The position numbers and the translations under genes are program-made. This document shows positions 63,856 through 64,000 of a DNA stretch of 64,000 bases, one piece after another. The stretch is from Nostoc sp. ATCC 43529 (GTDB lineage: Bacteria; Cyanobacteriota; Cyanobacteriia; Cyanobacteriales; Nostocaceae), in contig LWTK01000084.1 of NCBI GenBank assembly GCA_003326205.1, positions 1 through 64,000 of the forward strand, in the 5' to 3' direction. The notes below the pieces were generated by a model that saw only the letters and a program-made list of their open reading frames with translations, did no database searches and had not been told where the DNA came from. Numbering within the stretch: position 1 is the first letter of the stretch; each line of letters starts with the position of its first letter.

Positions 63856-64000
63856 ATGAAACCCCAAATAGCCCTCCATCTCTGGAAACTACTGTGGCAA
63901 CAATACAGCGCCAGAGTAAATTACGCCCGTACTTACCAGCAAATGATTACCGCTGCCGATGGAAACGTCGCCAACGACCACATCGCCTTTCGGTCTTTGC
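63856..64000 (+). CDS. DUF1338 protein, probable 2-oxoadipate dioxygenase/decarboxylase (partial)
   Basis: The 48 codons in the window read LWKLLWQQYSARVNYARTYQ, MITAADGNVANDHIAFRSL. The ending NDHIAFR carries the first metal-binding histidine of DUF1338 (HglS/YdcJ). HglS turns 2-oxoadipate into D-2-hydroxyglutarate in bacterial lysine breakdown (known for the family). The gene runs off the right edge. Start ATG 63856 follows the aminotransferase closely. Confidence 0.8.
   Translation, partial: MKPQIALHLWKLLWQQYSARVNYARTYQQMITAADGNVANDHIAFRSL

Noticed and set aside
3541..64000. tRNA genes
   Set aside because: Reading both strands by eye I found no convincing GGTTCRA-containing cloverleaf; a tRNA scan would be decisive.

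Overview
The window looks like chromosome from a filamentous, heterocystous-type cyanobacterium (Nostoc/Calothrix/Tolypothrix kind). The 16S start, frequent GCGATCGC (HIP1-type) octamers inside genes, the L33-S18-RNase II block, RppA/RppB-like regulators, C39-ABC/HlyD exporters, caspase/CHAT proteins and many heptamer and palindromic intergenic repeats all fit. I could run no searches, so the lineage and all family names rest on reading the sequence.

Layout. 1-4.6 kb: 5' end of a 16S rRNA gene with a near-consensus promoter (minus), nadC, then rpmG, rpsR, an RNase II/R-type gene and an RDD membrane protein. 4.8-8.3 kb: SAM methyltransferase, salicylate-synthase-like enzyme, a broken GDSL hydrolase and a TerB-like protein. 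8.8-16.4 kb: RND efflux permease and adaptor, a small membrane protein, and an RppA/RppB-like two-component pair; the small gene and rppA lie between inverted copies of a repeat. 16.9-23.8 kb: moeA, a Rieske protein, Uma2 nuclease, cysteine-desulfurase-like enzyme and two small proteins. 24.1-29.8 kb: transposase debris among a DUF2459 protein, an alcohol dehydrogenase, a cupin, a truncated AraC regulator and acylphosphatase.

30.0-35.6 kb is the most interesting stretch. A 56-codon ORF too short for ordinary gene finders encodes a double-glycine leader peptide with a short Cys/Thr/Ser-rich tail. It is followed by a hairpin, then a TPR protein, then (convergent) a C39-peptidase ABC exporter and its HlyD partner. 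Both exporter genes carry in-frame stop codons and lack family-typical ends, so this looks like a peptide natural-product locus whose own exporter is decaying. 35.8-43.3 kb holds a caspase joined in frame to a TPR-CHAT protein that has lost its CHAT cysteine, a subtilase remnant, an intact TPR-CHAT paralogue, and an IS630 element sitting at the start of that paralogue.

43.4-53.7 kb: small secreted and membrane proteins, a TetR regulator, an RTX protein, a second alcohol dehydrogenase, a DUF1349-like secreted protein, a mobile-element graveyard (IS1634 piece, group II intron-like RNA, LMW-phosphatase remnant), a DUF4168 protein and holA. 53.9-58.5 kb: a DUF1868 protein, then a two-gene operon of P-loop ATPases (the second with winged-helix and TPR parts) preceded by a perfect 36-bp palindrome. 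58.8-64 kb: a truncated TnpB, a cyclase-family protein, an aldehyde dehydrogenase, a class III aminotransferase and the start of a DUF1338 (HglS-type) gene; the last three suggest lysine/2-aminoadipate-type catabolism.

A recurring theme is small repeats invading larger elements. The same 29-bp palindromic repeat sits inside two unrelated transposase genes, bringing two in-frame TAG codons each time.
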